From NCBI GenBank assembly GCA_006503535.1, contig QYRS01000003.1:4216001-4280000 (forward strand): 64,000 nucleotides of DNA, written 5' to 3'. Source of the stretch: Arthrinium phaeospermum (Eukaryota > Ascomycota > Sordariomycetes > Amphisphaeriales > Apiosporaceae). Below the pieces are notes generated by a model. The model saw only the letters and a program-made list of their open reading frames with translations. It did not search any database and was not told the DNA's origin. Position 1 is the stretch's first letter, and each line of letters opens with the position of its first letter. Shown in pieces: positions 43,110 to 55,298 of this stretch. The translations under genes and the position numbers were made by a program.

Positions 43110-44627
43110 TCATGACGTCTTAGCAGCATCCTCGCCATTTGTCTTCGCTTCCGCCGCCGCATCCTCCTCGTAGCCCTCGGTCTTCATGTCCAACAAACCA
43201 AGATCCTCTTCCTCTTCGTGCGTCCGCGTGTAGTCCTCGCTCGTGATCTGCGGATCGTCCTGATCGGGGTCGACCAGCTTCTGGACGTAGCTCGAGGCCA
43301 GGGGATCCGTCAGGATGATGGTGAACTTCTTCTCGCCCTTGATGGCGGCATCCAGTCCGCTGAAGAACTCGTCCCACTTGGTCTTCTCGCCGCTGGCCAG
43401 CGAGTCGCCGCTCTCGCCCGACTGGAAGATCTGGTTGTGCAGGTCGGTCCGGACTTGGGTCAGGAGGCCCTCGACCGTGGTGAAGCGGCCGCCCAGTGTA
43501 CCGGGGTTAACGTGAAGGCTGAGTTCCGGGCACTCGAGCGCACAGCTTTCGCTCTTCAGGATATCTCTTGCCAGATCCACCGATTCATCCACCTTGAGCG
43601 TAATCTTCTTGCCCAGTTCCGGGATCTCTCCTCCCGTCTTGACGTCGTTTGACTTGTAACCACAGTCTTCGCATGCTGTTGACATCAACACAACAGCCTT
43701 GAAATGTGGGACGTCGACCATCTTCATGTTGGTGGTGCAAGGGTGCATGCATCCAGGGCATGTAGCCGGGAAGGAGTAGACTGTGTCGGGAATGATGTTG
43801 TCCTCGGGGCTTGTCGTGGTAGCGTCAATGACGTTGGGGTCCTGCGCCGCAAGTCCCAGGGCAGCGTTTTGCTCCGGTGTCCGCAAGTAGTCGCGCTTGT
43901 ACCACTTCCCAACGCCATCCTTGATATCGGGCGAGATCCAGGAGTTGCCGGATGGGTCGTCCAGCGACACACGGAAGGGGAAGCTCTTGCCGGCAAGCAT
44001 GTCACGACCCTTGGTGATGATTTCGGCAACCTTGCCGTGAATCTCCGGGGCCTGCTCTTTGCGCGCCTCTTGGCCCAGCTCCAGGTCATCAATGATGGTC
44101 GACAGGAGACCCTCGACATTTGTGAGCTGTCCGCGGCCGGCGGGAACTTCGACATCGAGCTCGATGAATTTGACGACGGCGTTATCAGACTTGACCACGG
44201 TTCGGGCGAAGTCCTCCGCATCGTTGAGTCGCAGTTCGTACCGAGATCCCCTGGGCTGGATGGTGCCGGCGGCTTGGATTTCGGTGTTGGCGAAGTGGCA
44301 GTGCTCGCAGGAGAAGGACATGATGATGACCTCGCGGAAGTAGGGGATCATGGTCAACATCATTCTCGTCATGCCCTGGGCCGATAGATGTTAGCGCATG
44401 GATAAAAACAGATTGCACGAATCAGGTAAGTGGTGCGGCCTGCTTACGTTCTCGTGGCAGTTCATGCAGAGCGACTCAATCTCCTCGACGACCTTGCCGT
44501 CGTCTTCGCCATTTTCTTGCCCAGCGCCGTTAGCCTGGCCTGTCTGGCTGGCCTTTTGCCCAATGGTCTCGAAAAACTCGGCCGAGGAGAGGGTCTTCGT
44601 CGCGTCTTGGCTATCGTTTGCCGACAT
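43110..44627 (-). CDS. ZPR1: Zinc finger protein ZPR1
   Basis: Two exons (44627-44448 and 44375-43110) separated by a 72-base GTAAGC...CAG intron encode 481 aa. The two ZPR1 modules are complete. The first has CMNCHEN joined across the splice to GMTRMMLTMIPYFREVIIMS and CEHCHF, then the A domain. The second has CPGCMHPCTTNMKMVDVPHF, CEDCGY and a second A/B domain. ZPR1 is an essential eukaryotic protein that binds eEF1A and acts as its folding chaperone, shuttling between cytoplasm and nucleus. Length and motif order match the family. The acidic C-terminal tail is typical. Confidence 0.95.
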
Positions 44628-44985
44628 CTTGAATATGTTCAAGCTCGTTGTCCGTATGGCAAAAAGAAATATGTGAATACCTAACAAAATAGGTTGGGCT
44701 GCGGGCTTGTCGCAAAGTGACTCTTAAATGTTTGGAGGGGTTATGTTTTCGCTGCATCGAAAATTTTGGAGGGGCACATTAGTGCGTCCGCGGGGTCGCC
44801 AAGAGCCTGATGACATAGCCCAACCAGCTGGGGTCCAGAATGTTCCACACGGTTGTTAGCGGCCAGAGCCTGCAGCCAATTCAGGATCCCATCCAAGTAG
44901 GGTAACACTTGATCGAATTTTGATACAGATCCATCCGTAAAATGCCATGTTGCCGTGCCATTCGAGTCGGCATACAGAGAAGATC
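44628..44985. other. Intergenic upstream of ZPR1
   Basis: An 82-codon minus-strand frame (44989-44741) overlaps the preceding stop by ATGA but has no family resemblance and is not called. Confidence 0.4.
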
Positions 44986-45615
44986 TCATTTCTTCATGAA
45001 ATCAGCCAGGCTAAGCCCAAGCCCCACTTTGGGAGCAGATGAGGAGGCTTGCGACTGAAGCAGAGCCTGCAGGCCCTGTTTTCGGTTTTTAGCTCGCTTC
45101 TTGCTGCTGGCGTTGGCGGACGGCGGCGCCTTGACTGGCTCGCTGGGCTGAGGCGCATTCGCCTTTGCGCCGGGGGCTGTCGGGAGACCTGGCGTTGTCG
45201 CGGTACTTGGTTTTGCCTTTGCTCTCCGTGTAATTGTCGGGGGTGGCGGGAAATCGAGCTTTGTGTAGCGATCGCACATCTTGCAAGTTATGACTTTACG
45301 AATGCCCGACGCGCGACCAGGTTTTTTCGCGTCTGGTTTCGCGGCCACTGCTGCTGCCCCTTTCTTGCTGCGGCGTTTGCGAATAGCCTTGTCTGTTTCC
45401 AGTTTCAGTGCATCACCAGCGCCGGGAACCATTATGTGACCACATGAGCCGCATATATGTTCTCTCTGTCGGTCTGATAGCTCCAGATTGTTCTCAAACA
45501 TGAAAGCATTCCTCTTGGCCATGATATGTGCGGAAGTTTCTGGCGCCGTCTGGGCCAGCAGATGAGCCGCGTCCGTCAAGAAACGCAGACTTGGCTCAAG
45601 AGTCTCCTTCTCCAT
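44986..45615 (-). CDS. RNase P/MRP subunit of the Rpr2/Rpp21/Snm1 family
   Basis: Single-exon, 209 aa from ATG 45615. The N-terminal helices (LRFLTDAAHLLAQTAPETSA) and the zinc ribbon CGSCGHIMVPG ... CKMCDRYTKLDFP define the Rpr2 domain. The basic region between the ribbon halves (AIRKRRSKKG) and the Ala/Pro/Lys tail are usual for fungal members. It is a protein component of RNase P (tRNA 5' processing) or RNase MRP. Whether it is the Rpr2/Rpp21 or the Snm1 counterpart cannot be settled from sequence alone. Confidence 0.88.
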   Translation of the reverse strand: MEKETLEPSLRFLTDAAHLLAQTAPETSAHIMAKRNAFMFENNLELSDRQREHICGSCGHIMVPGAGDALKLETDKAIRKRRSKKGAAAVAAKPDAKKPGRASGIRKVITCKMCDRYTKLDFPPPPTITRRAKAKPSTATTPGLPTAPGAKANAPQPSEPVKAPPSANASSKKRAKNRKQGLQALLQSQASSSAPKVGLGLSLADFMKK

Positions 45616-46543
45616 GATGAACGTATTTGGTTCTTTCCCAATTGAAGTGACCAGGAAACAGAATATGATGGGGAGCCCTTGACGTTGCGAAAACACCTTG
45701 ACATGAGAAAAAGGAATGAGTTTGAGGCTGCACAGTTTAGCGGTGGTCAGGGCGCGACAAGATAAAGACCCACTGTAAACCGTTTACGTTCAATGGGCGG
45801 CCACCTACAGAATTTGGATCATCAAATAGAAGGACAAGACGTACACATTTGATCTCTAAAACATCTTCAACTTACTACATGAGCTTGACAGCCTCGGCAG
45901 ATAATGATACCCGGTGTATCTGGTAGCCTCTCCAAGGCGTGTGCCCATGGTCGCTCTTTGATGTCTTGCCTTACGACAAGCACTGCTGGGGGCGTTCCAA
46001 GTCGACTCGAAAATGAGCACTGTATTACGTGTCAATCGCAAGCCTACCTACGATTTGGCATAGCACACGCTCTTTGGATGTTTAGCGCCGACATGGCTGA
46101 AGACTAGGAGCTCCTGAAATGCAGGCAATACCAATGGGACAGCTGAAAAGCCGGGTGACTCAGTCAGCCACAGAATATGCAGTATCACCAAAGGTACCGA
46201 TAATTGTTCGGTGCAGGTCATTGCGAAGGCGCGATCCCATATAATTTGCGGCTGGAATGGCAACCCTATATTTGCACTTGCGATTCCTAAAAATTCCGTC
46301 ATCGCGACGACGAGTTCTCTGGAGAACTACCTTCTGACTAACAAAGCCCTTGTCGGGTGAGCCGGTAGCTGAACTTTGGGGCTAATTAAGGACTGTCTCT
46401 TATATGGCCTGCAAATATATAAGCAGTTCATCTCCCTGGCTGAGGCAACGAGACAGCACCAAGTCATTGCTATCCAATAACGCACACTAATACGGTTGGT
46501 CTCCATCGAGCAATCGGACTGGTATACCGCATCAGTCACCATA
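45616..46543. other. Divergent intergenic region
   Basis: Separates the outward-facing RNase P-subunit and hydrolase genes. No gene seen. Confidence 0.4.
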
Positions 46544-47686
46544 ATGTTCAATTTGAACTTCTGCCTTTCGTATGACTGGATCTACTGGACGCGGCCGACC
46601 GGCCCGCCCTCGTCTCTGCCAGCCGGCGTCGAGCGCACCTTCGTCGAGACGCCCCAAGGCAAGCTCGAGCTCCTCTGCGCCCAGCCGCCCAACCAGCCCG
46701 CCAAAACCACCAACCCCGTCGTCGTCTTCGCGCACGGCGGCATGGGCTGCGCCCGGGTCTGGACGCCCTACATGCTCTACCTGGCGCGGCGCGGCGTCAC
46801 GAGCTACGCCGTCTCCACGCGCGGCCACGGCGAGAGCTGGCACCCCACCTTCCTGCGCATGCTCTACCTGACGACGAAGCGGGACCTCGGCGACGACCTC
46901 GTGGCGGGCATCAAGGAGGTGCAGGCGCGTTCGGGCGGCGGCGAGGTCGTCTTGGTAGGCCACTCCAGCGGGGGCGGCTTGAGCCAGTTCCTTGTCAGTG
47001 AGGGGAATGTCCGGGTCAAGGGGCTGGGTCTGCTCGGGGCAGTACCCGGCACCGGATCGTAAGTTCGCACACGCGCCATTCATATATATGCCTAAGTATT
47101 TGCAAGCAATGAGTGGCTGACTCTGCCAAATAGATTCAAGGTCTATTTCAACTGGGCTTGCTTCGATCCCTGGTTCGCCATCCGCATGATCTTCCACGGA
47201 TGGCACTCCAACTCACCCTTATCGCACCCGTTCTTGACAAGGCGGGCCTTCTTCAGCGAGGAGTACCCAGAGGATGACTTGCTGGAGTTCCAGCGGCAAC
47301 TGAACCGCTACGAGAGCTTCTGGTGGCCGATCGGCATGCTGGCTCCCTTTGTCGACGCCCGAAAGCTTCTGGGCAACATCCTCGGCTGGAACAGGAGCAG
47401 CGACAGGATCCTGATCATGGCCGGCACCGGCGACAAGCTGATGACGCGAGACGTCCAGATCAAGGCCGCCGAGACGTACCGCGGCGCCATATGGGCTTCG
47501 ATGAGGGCGAAGAAGCTCGAAGCCAACAGTGCACCGGTCAAGGAGCTGAAAGGCGATGGTGGGGAGGACAACAGTGGACAGGGCATCAGACTGACTTGGG
47601 TGCCTGGTGCTGGACACCATGTGCAAAACGATGTGCAATGGAAAGTCGGGGCCGCCAAGCTGTTTGCCTGGCTGGAGCAGCTCTAG
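46544..47686 (+). CDS. Alpha/beta-hydrolase fold protein
   Basis: Exons 46544-47058 and 47134-47686, with a 75-base GTAAGT...TAG intron, encode 355 aa. VVVFAHGGMGCARVWTPYML forms the oxyanion region and VVLVGHSSGGGLSQF the nucleophile elbow (Ser of GHSSGG). ILIMAGTGDKLM (acid residue region) and GAGHHVQND (catalytic His) complete the triad. No signal peptide, so probably intracellular. Typical of the AB_hydrolase/lysophospholipase-like group; substrate unknown. The first ATG of the frame is at 46544; upstream codons begin with TTG. Confidence 0.88.
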
Positions 47687-48114
47687 AAGGGAGTTGCATT
47701 TCATTTGTCGTCTTTTGTCTCATACCTACCTGAACAGCATGCATTGTAATTCTCTCCACTTTGACAAAGCAGCCTTCTGTTCAGATATGCCCAATACCCT
47801 GAACTATTCTTAATAGAAAGATGAAGCCATGCGTGAGATTTCATCATTGCATACAGTATGTAGCACATCTGAGGAAGGAGTCATTCGTGAGTCACCCGAG
47901 CCCCTGTCTGTCATGCTCTCAGTGCTTGCAGTAGCGCAGCTGGTGAGATAAACCGCCTATGTAACAGCAGTCGCGCATCCGCACGGACCACATTTCAGCA
48001 CCGCTACCGATTGAATTGACCCACTATGGTCGAACATTGGCCGTTGAAATAGAGAAAGGGCATGTTCCATCAGCATCTCTTGTTTACTTTGTCCGCCAAC
48101 TTCAACCATCCAAC
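47687..48114. other. Intergenic
   Basis: Contains 3' region of the hydrolase and promoter of DBR1. Confidence 0.4.
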
Positions 48115-49923
48115 ATGGCGAGTCAAAAGATTCTGCAGGAGATAGGTGGTCTCCGTGTGGCATTTGAGGGTTGTGTAAGTACTGAAATATCCCAATTGCA
48201 TGCGATTAATGCATGACGCAGGTACCAATTCGATACTGACCTTTTCGTCCAGGGCCATGGCACACTCGATGCCATCTACGCGGCCACACAGCACGCCGCC
48301 AAGGTCCGGGGATGGTCCAAGGTGGACCTCCTGATCATCGGCGGCGACTTCCAGGCCGTGCGCAACGTGGCCGACATCACGGTCATGTCGGTGCCCACCA
48401 AGTACCGGCAGCTGGGCGACTTCCCCAAGTACTACCGCGGCACCGCCAAGGCGCCCATCCTGACCCTGTTCATCGGCGGCAACCACGAGGCCGCCTCGCA
48501 CCTGTGGGAGCTGTACTACGGCGGCTGGGTCGCGCCCAACATCTACTACATGGGCGCCGCCAACGTGCTGCGCTTCGGCCCCCTCCGCATCGCCGGCATG
48601 AGCGGCATCTGGAAGGGCTACAACTACAACCGCCCCCACATCGAGCGCCTGCCCTTCAACAGCGACGACATCAAGAGCTTCTACCACATCCGCGAGATCG
48701 ACGTGCGCAAGCTCCTCCAAATCCGCGAACAGGTCGACCTGGGCGTCAGCCACGACTGGCCCCGCGCCATTGAGCGCTTCGGCAACGAGGCGGCCCTGTT
48801 TCGCGAGAAGCCCTTCTTCGCCAATGAGTCGCGGGACGGGACTCTGGGCAGTCTGGCGGCGACGTACGTCCTCGACCGGCTCCGACCGTCGTACTGGCTG
48901 TCCGCGCACATGCATTGCAAGTTTACCGCCATCAAGACGTTTGATGCGCCCGGCGCAGCAGCGGATCCGGCAACGAGCACAGAGGCTCCTCAACCAGCCG
49001 CAGTAGAGCCGATGGTGGCTGCGGAACCCGCTGCGAACCCAGACGAGATTGATCTGGATATGGATGACGAGGATGACAGTGTAGAACCTCCGAAACCTGC
49101 AACCGAAGCCCCGAAGCCCCAGGCTGAGGAAGCCAAACCCAGTGACGCGACTGCCACTACTACCAGCAGCATAGTTCCGGATGAACTGAGAGCTCAACTA
49201 CCAGCTGCCTTTGCCCGGCCAACCCACAAGCCCAAGACCATACCCGGACAGCCTGTACCACCCACCATCACCAACACCACGACCCGCTTCATCGCCCTCG
49301 ACAAAGCGGTCCCAGGCAAAAAGTTCCTCCAACTCTCATACCTTACGCCCACGAACCCCGCCCCCGCTGACTCGGAGGCCGCGGCGACGACCCCCGACAG
49401 CGAGCCCAAGTTCACCTACGACCCCGAGTGGCTCGCCATCACGCGCGTCTTCCACCAGTACCTCGCCTTCGGCCACGAGGACCGCGAGAACGCCAAGCTG
49501 CCGCCGGACCTGGGCGAGGCCGCGTACGCGCCCCTGATCGACGCGGAGCGCGCCTGGGTGGAGGAGCACGTGGTGCGGCCCGGCAAGCTGGACGTGCCGT
49601 ACAACTTCGAAATCACGGCGCCGCCGCTGGCCGAGGACGAGCCGGTGCCCGACCTGAACCACGCCAACGTGCAGCCTCAAGAGTACACGAGCCCGCAGAC
49701 GGCGGCGTTTTGCGAGCTGCTGGGGCTGCCGAACTTGTGGGACGCGACAGACAAGGAGCGGAATCTGCGCCGGCACCAGGGGCCGGCGCCGTCGATGCCG
49801 CGTAAGGATAGGGATGGGGCCCGTGGTGGAGGGGGTCGCGGTGGTGGCTTTGGGGGAGGACGGGGCCGGGGACGGGGAGGGGGAGGTCGTGGGCAGGGTC
49901 GGGGGCGTGGTGGACGGTACTGA
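48115..49923 (+). CDS. DBR1: RNA lariat debranching enzyme
   Basis: Exon 1 (48115-48174) encodes MASQKILQEIGGLRVAFEGC. A 78-base intron (GTAAGT...CAG) follows, and exon 2 (48253-49923) completes 576 aa. Metallophosphoesterase motifs are in order: C-x-H in EGCGHGTLDAIY, GGDFQAVRN, FIGGNHEA, YYMGAANVLRFGPLRIAGMS and the LSAHMHCKF metal-binding His pair. A low-complexity acidic insert (EIDLDMDDEDDSVEPPKP) precedes the DBR1-type C-terminal domain (WLAITRVFHQYLAFGHEDRE). The last ~35 residues are an RGG-type Gly/Arg tail, a likely RNA-binding extension. The enzyme cleaves the 2'-5' bond of excised intron lariats in the nucleus, fitting this intron-rich genome. Confidence 0.96.
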
Positions 49924-50313
49924 ATTGATACCCTAGTTGACAGTGTATGAACCTGTCTGAGAGCTACAAAATGAGAAGCGATGTATTCTGATTCATTAAG
50001 TTACTATCGTCGTATTAATTCAATTGACATAATAGTATTGGTCCAGTGATCTTCGAGCCATCCAGGGCGTATGCATCTCTTGCTGCAGCCTTTTCTAGAC
50101 GGCCATCAATCTCTTTGGTCCACTTTTGATCGTCGAAACCACGACTTCCAAAGTCTCACACCGAACTACAGATCGCTCACAAGAGACAGTCAATCCAGCC
50201 AGCCTGTTGGCGAACATGGTTCTGGGGTGTTTTTTTAATGTGCGCACCATCTGAATAAAATATATTACCTCATAAGCCATGAAGTTTTCACAGTAAGCAC
50301 AGCACCAACAAAA
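49924..50313. other. Intergenic upstream of tRNA-Gln
   Basis: No gene seen. Confidence 0.4.
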
Positions 50314-50402
50314 GCTTGTGTAGTGTAGTGGCTATCACTCCAGATTCTGATCCATAAGCTATCATTATTCTGGCAACCCCTGTTCGATCCAGGGCACGAG
50401 CT
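50314..50402 (+). tRNA. tRNA-Gln (CUG) with intron
   Basis: The acceptor stem GCTTGTG pairs fully with CACGAGC, discriminator T. The D arm is TAGTGTAGTGGCTATCACT and the T arm has TGTTCGATCCAGG. The anticodon stem CCAGA/TCTGG encloses TTCTGA with anticodon CTG and an intron of about 17 bases after position 37. A T-rich stretch follows (TTATTTTTGCC), consistent with pol III termination. Confidence 0.85.
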
Positions 50403-52183
50403 GTTATTTTTGCCATTTTTGCAACTTTTCCTTTCGCCCGGGCTCAAGCTTCCTTTTCGCATATGTTGTTAGTTTTTGCCTCAATCGGCGACGGTGAGGT
50501 TTAACATGCGTGCATATGGGCGGTGCATCCATGCAACATTTTCATTTGATGGAATCCGTGCAGAGGCGCATGAGGGTGTTGCCCAATCGTGGAAAGACCA
50601 TTCATTCTAGTAGAGATTTCATGGTCAATGTCAGAATTCGCATTCGCTCTCCTTTTGATTTTTTTTTCTATCTCTCTATCCCCTTTATTTCTATTTTATT
50701 TTATTTTTCACTTCTTGTCGTTTGATCATGTCACTCAATGGCACTCGAGCTGGCTGCGCAGCTGCACAGTGACCCGACTGGAAGGGTTGGGACTCTAACG
50801 GTGGAAACCCGCGCAAGCCTTACCCGACCACCAGACCTGTTCTAATGGGACGGAGATAGATAGATGTCATGAATGGATTATCTAATCTACACAATTGTAT
50901 ACTGGACTGTCCACAAGAATCAGCTGTTTGAACCAACATGAAACTCGTAGCAGCCCATCAACCACTTACTCACTTGCAGAAATCGATTGCTGTTGTGTAT
51001 GGGTCTGGAAGAACAGAGCCAGGCTCTTTGCTCCTTGAAGACAGTGAAAATCAATTGCTGCTCTTTTTGTCGGGCCAGGCAGCCCATAATTTGAGTTTAA
51101 GAAGAACGTGGTTCCCGCAACCGTTTGTTGGTTGGTAGGTTTCTCGGGCCATAGATGAAGAATGAATCAATAGGCGACCCTGAATCGGAGATGGGCTCTT
51201 CGAAGGCAGCCAGAAGCTGCTCGCAAGCTCGTCACATTGGTTGAATTTGCGAACCAGCTGTGTAGACGAGGCTTCTTCAGCAGTTGGGATTGACAGGCTG
51301 AACTTGATGTCCTGAAAATAAAGGGGGGGTTCACTGAGACTTATACCTCTACCCGATATGGGAGACGAGCCGACATCCAAATGCTATCCTGTCTGTCAAA
51401 CCCATTCTATAGTGTCCCGTAGATTGAATCCTCCGAGAAAATTACCATTGCCAGTGGTTCCCTCAGTGCGAACACTGCAGGCAAGAGACAACTCCGAAAG
51501 CCCACCCCCCATTTTCCTAATCCCATTCCACCCAAATAATCGGTAGCAATCATCAGTGACTCGACAATCGGTCCTGAGAATATCCTGCTGCCTGGTCTAT
51601 TCTCTCGTGATGGGAGAGGAGGGCCCGAGAGAAAGGCGGATACTGGTCCTTTGGAAACTCTATACTGCAAAACACCCATCTCCGGGCCTCCACCCCCGAC
51701 TATATCGCCCATTCTCTGGTTCAACAAGTGGCCCAAGTAAAAGCTAGAAGCGAAAAAAAAAAAAAAGGCAGATGAATTGTCTGCTGCCTACCCGAAAACT
51801 CTATTCATGTCTTCTCCGAAGGCTGCTCTGCTCTTTCTGGCAGGTATAAATACTTTTTGATTTCCTGCTCTTATTACTTTTCCTTCCCTGCAAACGCTCT
51901 AATCTTCCAACTTCAATTTATATCCTCGGAATCCAGTCCAAACCAAACACAACCAACAAGCATTTGCTTCCTCACAAGACACTCCAGCACACAACTGTTG
52001 TCCAACCTCACTTGAGTATTTACTCTACTCCACAACCAATCCTCACTATACTATACTACACTGCATCAGCTGCTAGACAGTGATCAGTTAATTCATTCCT
52101 CATTCTTCTGTCCAAGGTTACTTTGTATACCAAGGACTCTACCATACTCTTTGACACGCTCACACACACAAACACCAAACACC
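50403..52183. other. Long intergenic region before the RING gene
   Basis: 1.8 kb without a supported gene. The last ~300 bases are rich in C/T and A/C (CACACACACAAACACCAAAC before the ATG), as in leaders of highly transcribed fungal genes. Confidence 0.5.
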
Positions 52184-53904
52184 ATGTCTTCCTCCACCAT
52201 GCAAAACATTATTGGCTGCTCCAGCTGGACTGCCGACTTCGACAAAGCCGTTGAAGATATTCGCGTGGCCGAGGCCGATGTCGAGCTGAACCGCCTGACA
52301 GAGGAGGCCGCAGTGGCCAAGGCACAGCAACAACAACAACAACAACAACAAAACCAAGTCTCTGACAAGGATGATGACGCATCAGCCACCCCTCAGTCTC
52401 TCCCTTCTGCTTCCGAGACCGAGAAGATCGAACCAGAGGCATGTCCCATCTGCCAGGAAGAGTCGAAACAGCCACAAGCTGACTTCGTCTCGCTTCCCTG
52501 CCCAGGCGCCCACCGGGCCCATCCCGAATGCTTCAAGGAATGGATCGAGTCCGGGTGCGGCGGCCACGACAAGTGCCCCATGTGCCGCGCGTCGCTGTCC
52601 CACAGCTGCGAGCACGTCCTGGACGTCAATCTCCTGGTGGCGGGCACCGTCATCCCACAGCAGGCCCTCGAGGCCCCTTGCAACGCCGGATGCAGGGGAC
52701 TGGAGGAGGATTACCAACAACACCGCCGCGAATTTCTATATCAGTATAGTCGAGCCATGCATCAAGTTGGAGGCATGATCGAGGGACGACGCCGACGCGT
52801 TTTGGTGCGTGATCCTGCACACATCGACCTCGGCCGCCTGAGCCGCTTGAACGATGCCGTGACACGCAGGATGGGCCTCATGGTCCATCATGTTCTGCAA
52901 TGGCTGCACGAGCTCCAGGGGCCGTCCCATGCTGGCACCAACAGATGGGACCGGGGCGTGGTAGACGGTCTCAATGATGTTTACACTCGTCTGGGTGCGG
53001 GCCTGCAATTGCTCCGGCGCTGGGAATCTGTAGTGGAAGGAGACCTGGGCCGACGCGAGGATGAAGCCTGGTGGCGCCTGCAAAACGAGATGTTGGAGGC
53101 GTTCCCCGACTGGTACGAGAATATCAGTGAGGGTGTGCTAGGTTTTCAAGAAGAGTACCTAGCCCAAGATCGCATGCAGCAGGCCCTCCGCCGCCGCCAG
53201 CAGCAGGAGGCTACGGTTGACGGTGACTCCGTGGCAACGCAGGAGAACGACGATGATGGCAACGACGACGACGAATCTGACGATGACTCGGAATTTGACG
53301 ATGACGGGAATCTGACGATGATGAAGAATCTGACGACGAGGCTGATACGGTCCCAGCAGCTGCTCCTCCTACACCCATCGACCACGACTGGAGCGTCCAC
53401 ACCTGGAGCCGCCCAAGCATCGGGGAGGCACAGCCAAGCAACGACAATGCCGAGCCTGCCGAGGACTGGTCAAACGCCATCTCCGGCGCTGCAGAGCACC
53501 AAGAGCAGCAGCAGCAGCAGCAACCTGAGCACTCGCCCCAACTCTCTCAAGCACCAGTCGAGGCAGCACCTAGCCCATCCAACCCATCCAGACCAGCATC
53601 GCCGGGACTCGCAGCCATCGCGCGGGGAGCACTGGCACGGATGCGACCCGTCTGGATCCAGCCGGGGCCACCAGTCGTGCCAGGATTGACCTTCGCCCAG
53701 GTACTTTCTCAGCCCAGCGCGCCGCTGGGTGAAGCACCAGCAGCAGCTCCTCCGCGGGAGACGGAACCCGTCGAGGGCGAGACAGATGAGACTGAGGATG
53801 CGGCGGCGGAGGAGGCCGAGGCCGAGGAGACAGATTGGTCGGAGCAGTTCAGGGCGGAGGAGCAGGAGCGTCTTGAACGCCGGCGAGAGGGGCCCAAGCT
53901 GTGA
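52184..53904 (+). CDS. RING-finger protein with one frame break
   Basis: ATG 52184 starts a protein with a polyGln run (~residue 48) and a RING-type zinc finger (CPICQEES ... CPGAHRAHPECFKEWI ... CPMCRASL, residues ~87-135). A helical region follows, then an acidic stretch (DDDESDDDSEFDDDG). The frame then becomes improbable and stops at 53689. One base back it reads naturally (ESDDDEESDDEADTVPAAAP, then polyGln, then VWIQPGPPVVPGLTFAQVLS) to TGA 53904 with a charged C-terminal helix. One missing G in GGG at 53306-53308 explains this. Without the shift the protein would be 501 aa; with it ~573. Likely E3 ubiquitin ligase; substrate unknown. Confidence 0.78.
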
Positions 53905-55298
53905 GAGCTTCTCGGCGATGTACGGGGTGCAGGATGGAGAACGGCAGTCGATGGAGTCGACGACGGGGTGGAGGTTCGAATACTCTTTAAATTGGCATGG
54001 AGTTCGGGAACTGGAGTCCAATTGGATGATACCCATTTGAGATTGTTTTGGGACGCTGGCAAGCACCTTCCTTTAGTTTTGTTTGCTATGTACAGCTTAT
54101 TTGCGTGGTGCCTTCCACATCTAGGTACACACTTAGGTACACACTTCACTATGTACCAATCTAATGTTCATAATCATCAAATATGAAGACATCACATTCA
54201 GCCTCACCTCTTCAGACATTAGTGCCAACCTTAGGCTTCTTCGGTTACATGCGCATGGACTCGTACTCAACATCGTACCGGTTCGTTGAGGCTAATCAGG
54301 TAATGTAACCGTCAGGGGATCCTTTTAGGGGGTAGTGCGGATCTCGTACAATTTTCGACCCCATCGCAATCCCCTCGGATGCGCGGCCCCAGAAACACTG
54401 CTCGGGCTGACTTACGTCACCTGGGCCACCCAACAGTGGACACAGGACAAGATCCGTGCAGGGTTCAGTTGGGATCGCGAGATCACCTGACATGTTGGTG
54501 AAGGTAGGGAGAAGTGTGTCCGTTGATGGTAAAAGAGGTGGTCTTACCAGCTTATGTTACTGAACATGTCAGATCATCTGGCGCCATTGGCATAACGTTT
54601 ATTCTATAGGACATGATAACCGAATTGAAGGTAGGGTAAAGAAAGTTGTGTCCTTTGATGGTGAAATCGGTGATCCCACCAGCTTATGCCATACTGAACA
54701 CACCAGGAATCACTTGGTGCCAATGGTATAACGTTTATTCCATGGGATATGATAACCAACGGGACGGATGAGTGGCATAATGATTATTCACGGGGAGTAA
54801 AATACCAACAGCAACGCTTTCGCTACCAAGTTCATGTTGAGGGGTGTATTTGAGCTGTGGAATAAAGCAATATTGTAGTAATCGTGATGTATCCCTTGAT
54901 TAAAAGCTTGGTCTCCACGGAGAAACTGGAGCTTCGCAGAGTGACGGGGACGAATTTGCTTTTCCATCTATTATAGACGATCAACCCACGGAGGAAAGAG
55001 GAGATCGTATATGCTTAAGATGGGTGGAGAGAAGTTGGGACGAAATGAGGAGCGTCACATGGAGCCAATGGACCTGCTATACTTACCATCAAGGCACCAG
55101 GAAGAACATGTCTTATATTGGTGGGAGCATTGCTGCCCGTAAACACAGTAGTAGCTTCGTCGGTAAAGCCCGAATCACCACAACGCCATATCCGTAAATG
55201 AGTAACGTCCCTGCCCAACGCCGTCCGATTCATGCCTCGTTCAATCGTATCATGTTTGCTCTTGGGGAAGGAGAAGTGTGAGCGGTATCGCTACCAAG
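53905..55298. other. Intergenic with tandem and dispersed repeats
   Basis: No gene. Contains the 127-bp tandem duplication described separately. Confidence 0.6.
54500..54759 (+). repeat. Tandem duplication, unit ~127 bp
   Basis: Both units start GAAGGTAGGG and run through GTGTCC...GATGGT, ACCAGCTTATG and the dispersed core GCATAACGTTTATTC or GTATAACGTTTATTC to GATAACC. Units are 54500-54626 and 54627-54759, diverged by ~20%. Confidence 0.8.

Noticed and set aside
44741..44989. 82-codon minus-strand frame overlapping the RNase P-subunit stop by ATGA
   Set aside because: ATGA overlap mimics bacterial coupling but has no meaning in a fungal nucleus; sequence shows no family or conserved pattern.
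46532..47206. 224-codon minus-strand frame
   Set aside because: Shadow of the alpha/beta-hydrolase gene, spanning its intron without splice signals.
48070..49197. 375-codon minus-strand frame
   Set aside because: Antisense of DBR1, low-complexity Val/Ala/Asp composition, no family resemblance.
53280..53330. Programmed −1 frameshift in the RING gene
   Set aside because: No X-XXY-YYZ slippery site and no obvious downstream stem-loop; a one-base deletion in GGG is simpler.
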